Of a stretch of DNA of 8,731 nucleotides, positions 6,198-8,731 are shown piece after piece. The notes under the pieces were generated by a model. The model was given only the letters and a program-made list of their open reading frames with translations, had not been told where the DNA came from and did not search any database. Source of the DNA: Ruminococcaceae bacterium UBA7135 (GTDB lineage Bacteria; Bacillota; Clostridia; Oscillospirales; Ruminococcaceae); the NCBI GenBank assembly GCA_002492075.1, contig DKXD01000101.1, positions 1 through 8,731 of the forward strand. The letters are read 5' to 3'. The position numbers were made by a program, and so were the translations under genes. Position 1 is the stretch's first letter; each line of letters begins with the position of its first letter.

Positions 6198-7472
6198 ATG
6201 AAAAAACACTATTCTTTGCAGACAGAGTACGGCTCGGCTGACGAGCTATACAAAGCGATAATGACGCTTGACAAAAAGCGAATTAAGGAACTGAAAGAAA
6301 GCGGCGCGGTGCTAACCGAAAATGTTCGCGGCGTGCTTGAAAACGGCGCGGGGCGTTCGGTTAGCGTGGAGAACCCCGCTTATCAATTTTGGTTCTCCCT
6401 GTTGCGTGAAATAAAAGAAACGCCGCTTGAGGACTTCGCCGAGTTTGCCGCGCTGCTCCGCGCAGAAGTCGGCAAGCCGCTGCACTATTCCGAGGCTCTG
6501 TGGCTGTGGGGAAACAAACGGGCGTTCGAGCCGCGGTTTTTTGAGATAACGCTGGAAAATTTCAACCAAAAGAAAATGCCAAAAAAGATCTCTATGAAGC
6601 GCATTATAGACGAAAACGAGCTCGGATGTCTGCCGATCTGCGAAAAGCACGGCTGGCTGAAAAATCCGAAAACTCGCGATGAGCTGATAGACTACGCGAC
6701 GGAAAACGACAGGACGGAGATCACGGCGTGGCTTTTGGACTTCAAGAACCGCACCGCCGACCTCGCTGCCGAGCGCGAGCGCGCCGAGAAGAAAATGCAA
6801 CGCGAGCTCAATGCCAACCCTAACTCCATTACCGAGCTGAGGAAGATTTGGAAATTTGAAAAACTCGAAAATGACACCATAATCATATTGGGCTACAAGG
6901 GCGACCGCAGGAAGATAACCGTTCCCGAAAAGATAGGCGGCTTTACCGTTATGGCACTCGGAGAATACGCGTTCTCGCCCTATGCTAATCGCATAAAAGC
7001 GGAACAGCGCGCTTTGCGGAAAGCGATCACCGAAATCGTTCTGCCCGACACGATAGAGCATATCGGAGAGTTTGCGTTCTATCAATGCAAGTCGCTGACA
7101 CGCATAAATCTCCCCGAAAGGCTCACCGAGATCTCCAAGGGTATGCTTGACATCACGGGATTGGAAAGTATCGTTATCGGAGGGAACGTAAAGAAGATCG
7201 GCGGGGTGGCATTTTGGGGCTGCCGCGATCTCCGATATGTGAAGCTCTGCGAGGGAGTTGTCGAGATAGGTATAGCAGCGTTCTATAACTGTGGAAATTT
7301 GGAAACGATAGAGCTGCCGCGCTCGTTGGAAAAGGCACCTCCCTGCACTATGTCCGAAAGCCCGTTCTGGAACTGCGTAAAGCTCACGGCGATCGTACAT
7401 AAAGGCTCATACGCTGAAAAGTATTGTAAGGAAAACAAGATAATTTACAAATACATGGAGGAAAAATCATGA
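6198..7472 (+). CDS. Ankyrin-like / LRR_5 repeat protein (paralogue A)
   Basis: A 424-aa cytoplasmic protein made for protein-protein contact. The N-terminal part (1-190) is helical and ankyrin-like: a helix pair at 14-48 (DELYKAIMTLD, then KELKESGAVLT) and another at 139-188 (ICEKHGWLKN, RDELIDYATEN, TEITAWLLDFKN). A charged helix rich in Ala, Glu, Arg and Lys (185-207) links it to an LRR_5 (BspA-type) domain at about 226-419, with repeats such as ITEIVLPDTIEHIGEFAFYQC, cut here as I-x-x-I-x-L-P-x-x-I-x-x-I-x-x-x-A-F. It ends with the usual SYAEKYCKENKIIYKY cap. BspA proteins are often secreted, but this one has no signal peptide or anchor. The ATG start has GGAGG 5 nt upstream and follows the Imm1-like stop by 19 nt. 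It overlaps the next gene by ATGA. Partner and function are unknown. Confidence 0.9.
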   Translation: MKKHYSLQTEYGSADELYKAIMTLDKKRIKELKESGAVLTENVRGVLENGAGRSVSVENPAYQFWFSLLREIKETPLEDFAEFAALLRAEVGKPLHYSEALWLWGNKRAFEPRFFEITLENFNQKKMPKKISMKRIIDENELGCLPICEKHGWLKNPKTRDELIDYATENDRTEITAWLLDFKNRTADLAAERERAEKKMQRELNANPNSITELRKIWKFEKLENDTIIILGYKGDRRKITVPEKIGGFTVMALGEYAFSPYANRIKAEQRALRKAITEIVLPDTIEHIGEFAFYQCKSLTRINLPERLTEISKGMLDITGLESIVIGGNVKKIGGVAFWGCRDLRYVKLCEGVVEIGIAAFYNCGNLETIELPRSLEKAPPCTMSESPFWNCVKLTAIVHKGSYAEKYCKENKIIYKYMEEKS

Positions 7473-8731
7473 AGGACTTCTACTCATTCACCACGGAATA
7501 CGGCATGAATGACGAGCTTTTCAAGTCGGTTTTATCGCTTGATAAGACGCGCGTTGAACAGCTTAAAAAGCAGGGCGTTACCCTCACAGAGGACGTTAAA
7601 CGGACGCTTATAAACGGTGGCGGTTCTATGGTGTCGAGCAAGCCCGCCGCTCCGTTCTGGTATTTGTATCTCACCGACCTTGAGAGTGTGGGCAAAGAGG
7701 ATTTTGTGTGGATCTCGCGCACGTTCTTTGAGGAAACGAGCGCGCCGCTTTACTATTCGGATTCGCTCGAACACGTTATCGCCAAGTACTTCTTCAACAT
7801 AGAAGTATTTACCTGCCTTTTGGAGTGCTACGATCTTAAAAAGCTGAACAAAACACGCACTCTTGAAGAAATTATTCGCAAGAACAACGTGCCGATTTTG
7901 GAGCTTTGCGTAAAGCATGGTTGGCTTAAACAGGCGAAAAAGCGCGACGAAATGATAGAATACGCAAACGTTCAGAACCGCACCGAGGTCACGGCGTTTT
8001 TGCTGGAATTTAAGAACAACACCGCTGATCTCAAAGCCGAACGCGCCAAAGCCGAAAAGAAAGCGGAGCGCGAATTCAACGCCGCGCCAGATTCCGCGTT
8101 GGAGCTGGGCAAGCTGTGGAGCTGGAAAAAGCAGGATGACGGAACGCTTATCATCACAAGTTACAAGGGCGAGCAAACCGAGGTTACAATTCCCTCGAAA
8201 ATCGGAAACAATATCGTAACGGCTGTCGGAAAAAACGCGCTTTCGGCTATCGCTCCACGCGTGAAAAACCAGGCTTCACGTTTGATGATAACGAAGATCA
8301 CCGTGCCGAGCGGGATCAAAACCATAGGCGAGTACGCGTTGGGCGGTTGGGGCACTTGGGGCACAATGGGGAATCACTCACGGCTGAATGAGGTCGTTTT
8401 GCCCGATACGCTTGATATTTTCACGGACAGGCAAGCCGCCGAAGCCGCGCCGAAGATAATAGGAGACGACGCTGTCGTCGCGGTCGTACCAAACTCGAAA
8501 ATCGCCGAGCTTTACTGCATAAAAAACGACATTCAATATCGCTTTGCAAACAAAGAGGAGGTTCACATTCCAAAAGACGAGATAATCAAAAGCGACGCGC
8601 TGTTTGCGGCAATTCTCGCATCCGACAGGAACAAAGTCGGGGAGCTTAAAAAGAGAGGCGCGGAGCTCACCGACTATATCAAAAAATGTCTTCGGGAGGA
8701 GCCGGAATGGGAAAAGCAACGCGTTTTGTAC
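7469..8731 (+). CDS. Ankyrin-like / LRR_5 repeat protein (paralogue B), 3' end outside the window
   Basis: An open frame of 421 codons with no stop before the right edge. It is a paralogue of the gene just upstream: over the 40 residues from 148 to 187 (KHGWLK, KRDEMIEYA, NRTEVTAFLLEFKN) I count 26 identical positions with paralogue A. The order is the same: ankyrin-like helices (14-187), a charged linker (185-205), then LRR_5 repeats (about 226-359) ending in the cap IAELYCIKNDIQYRF. The LRR part is shorter and less regular than in A, with a Gly/Trp-rich stretch GGWGTWGTMG (292-301). After the cap the protein does not end: residues 375-408 repeat the first helix pair, so a second module begins. 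The ATG overlaps the upstream stop (ATGA) and has GGAGG 7 nt upstream. Full length is unknown. No signal peptide is present. Confidence 0.9.
   Translation, partial: MKDFYSFTTEYGMNDELFKSVLSLDKTRVEQLKKQGVTLTEDVKRTLINGGGSMVSSKPAAPFWYLYLTDLESVGKEDFVWISRTFFEETSAPLYYSDSLEHVIAKYFFNIEVFTCLLECYDLKKLNKTRTLEEIIRKNNVPILELCVKHGWLKQAKKRDEMIEYANVQNRTEVTAFLLEFKNNTADLKAERAKAEKKAEREFNAAPDSALELGKLWSWKKQDDGTLIITSYKGEQTEVTIPSKIGNNIVTAVGKNALSAIAPRVKNQASRLMITKITVPSGIKTIGEYALGGWGTWGTMGNHSRLNEVVLPDTLDIFTDRQAAEAAPKIIGDDAVVAVVPNSKIAELYCIKNDIQYRFANKEEVHIPKDEIIKSDALFAAILASDRNKVGELKKRGAELTDYIKKCLREEPEWEKQRVLY
8576..8731 (+). repeat. Second copy of the N-terminal module inside paralogue B (partial)
   Basis: Codons 375-408 of paralogue B (SDALFAAILASDRNKV, then ELKKRGAELT) align without gaps to codons 14-47 of the same protein (NDELFKSVLSLDKTRV, then QLKKQGVTLT). 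I count 14 identities in 34 positions, with most other changes conservative. The same segment begins paralogue A (ADELYKAIMTLDKKRI, then ELKESGAVLT). The copy is cut off by the window edge. Confidence 0.7.

Noticed and set aside
6312..7400. Minus-strand open frame of 362 codons across paralogue A
   Set aside because: It is long but lies opposite an LRR gene whose frame is supported by a ribosome binding site and by a paralogue; the antisense frame is open because of codon bias.
7532..8176. Minus-strand open frame of 214 codons across paralogue B
   Set aside because: Antisense to a frame supported by strong similarity to paralogue A.

Overview
The window looks like chromosomal DNA from an uncultured gut-type Clostridia (Oscillospiraceae/Ruminococcaceae-like). 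This is inferred from a GC content near 50 %, strong GGAGG-type ribosome binding sites, sigma-A-type promoters, tight gene packing, a MoxR/DUF58 pair, and cytoplasmic 'LRR_5' (BspA-type) repeat proteins of a style common in that group. No species can be named. No rRNA, tRNA, CRISPR array, transposase or phage gene was found.

Left half, minus strand (1-3649). A PP-loop tRNA-thiolation enzyme of the TtcA family (2924-3649) is followed by a four-helix membrane protein of unknown function (2304-2861); both are probably read from one promoter at 3684-3712. Next comes a separate unit with its own promoter (2263-2291): a MoxR-family AAA+ ATPase (1251-2204) and a membrane-anchored DUF58 protein (62-1246). 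A ribosome binding site at 7-14 shows that a third gene of that unit starts just off the left edge; in this family it is often a transglutaminase-like membrane protein.

Centre (3650-3876). This 227-bp spacer is the only sizeable gap. It carries two back-to-back sigma-A promoters whose -35 boxes lie 10 bp apart. The rightward one is a perfect TTGACA-17-TATAAT. It is followed by a leader of about 120 nt that can form a long hairpin, a second hairpin with a possible pseudoknot, and a small hairpin holding the start codon.

Right half, plus strand (3877-8731 and beyond). One translationally coupled operon: a DUF2201-type protein (putative metallopeptidase-like domain plus VWA domain), an unrecognised 180-aa protein, an Imm1-like immunity protein with no visible toxin, and two tandem paralogues that join an ankyrin-like N-terminal domain to an LRR_5 domain. 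The second paralogue runs off the right edge and begins another copy of the module before it does so. Nothing in these proteins looks secreted, so the operon product is probably an intracellular assembly. Proteins of the VWA type usually work with a MoxR-like AAA+ ATPase. None is present in this operon as far as it is visible, so the partner may lie beyond the right edge, or be the MoxR across the divergent promoter. This VWA / immunity-like / ankyrin-LRR operon is the best candidate in the window for a poorly described system.
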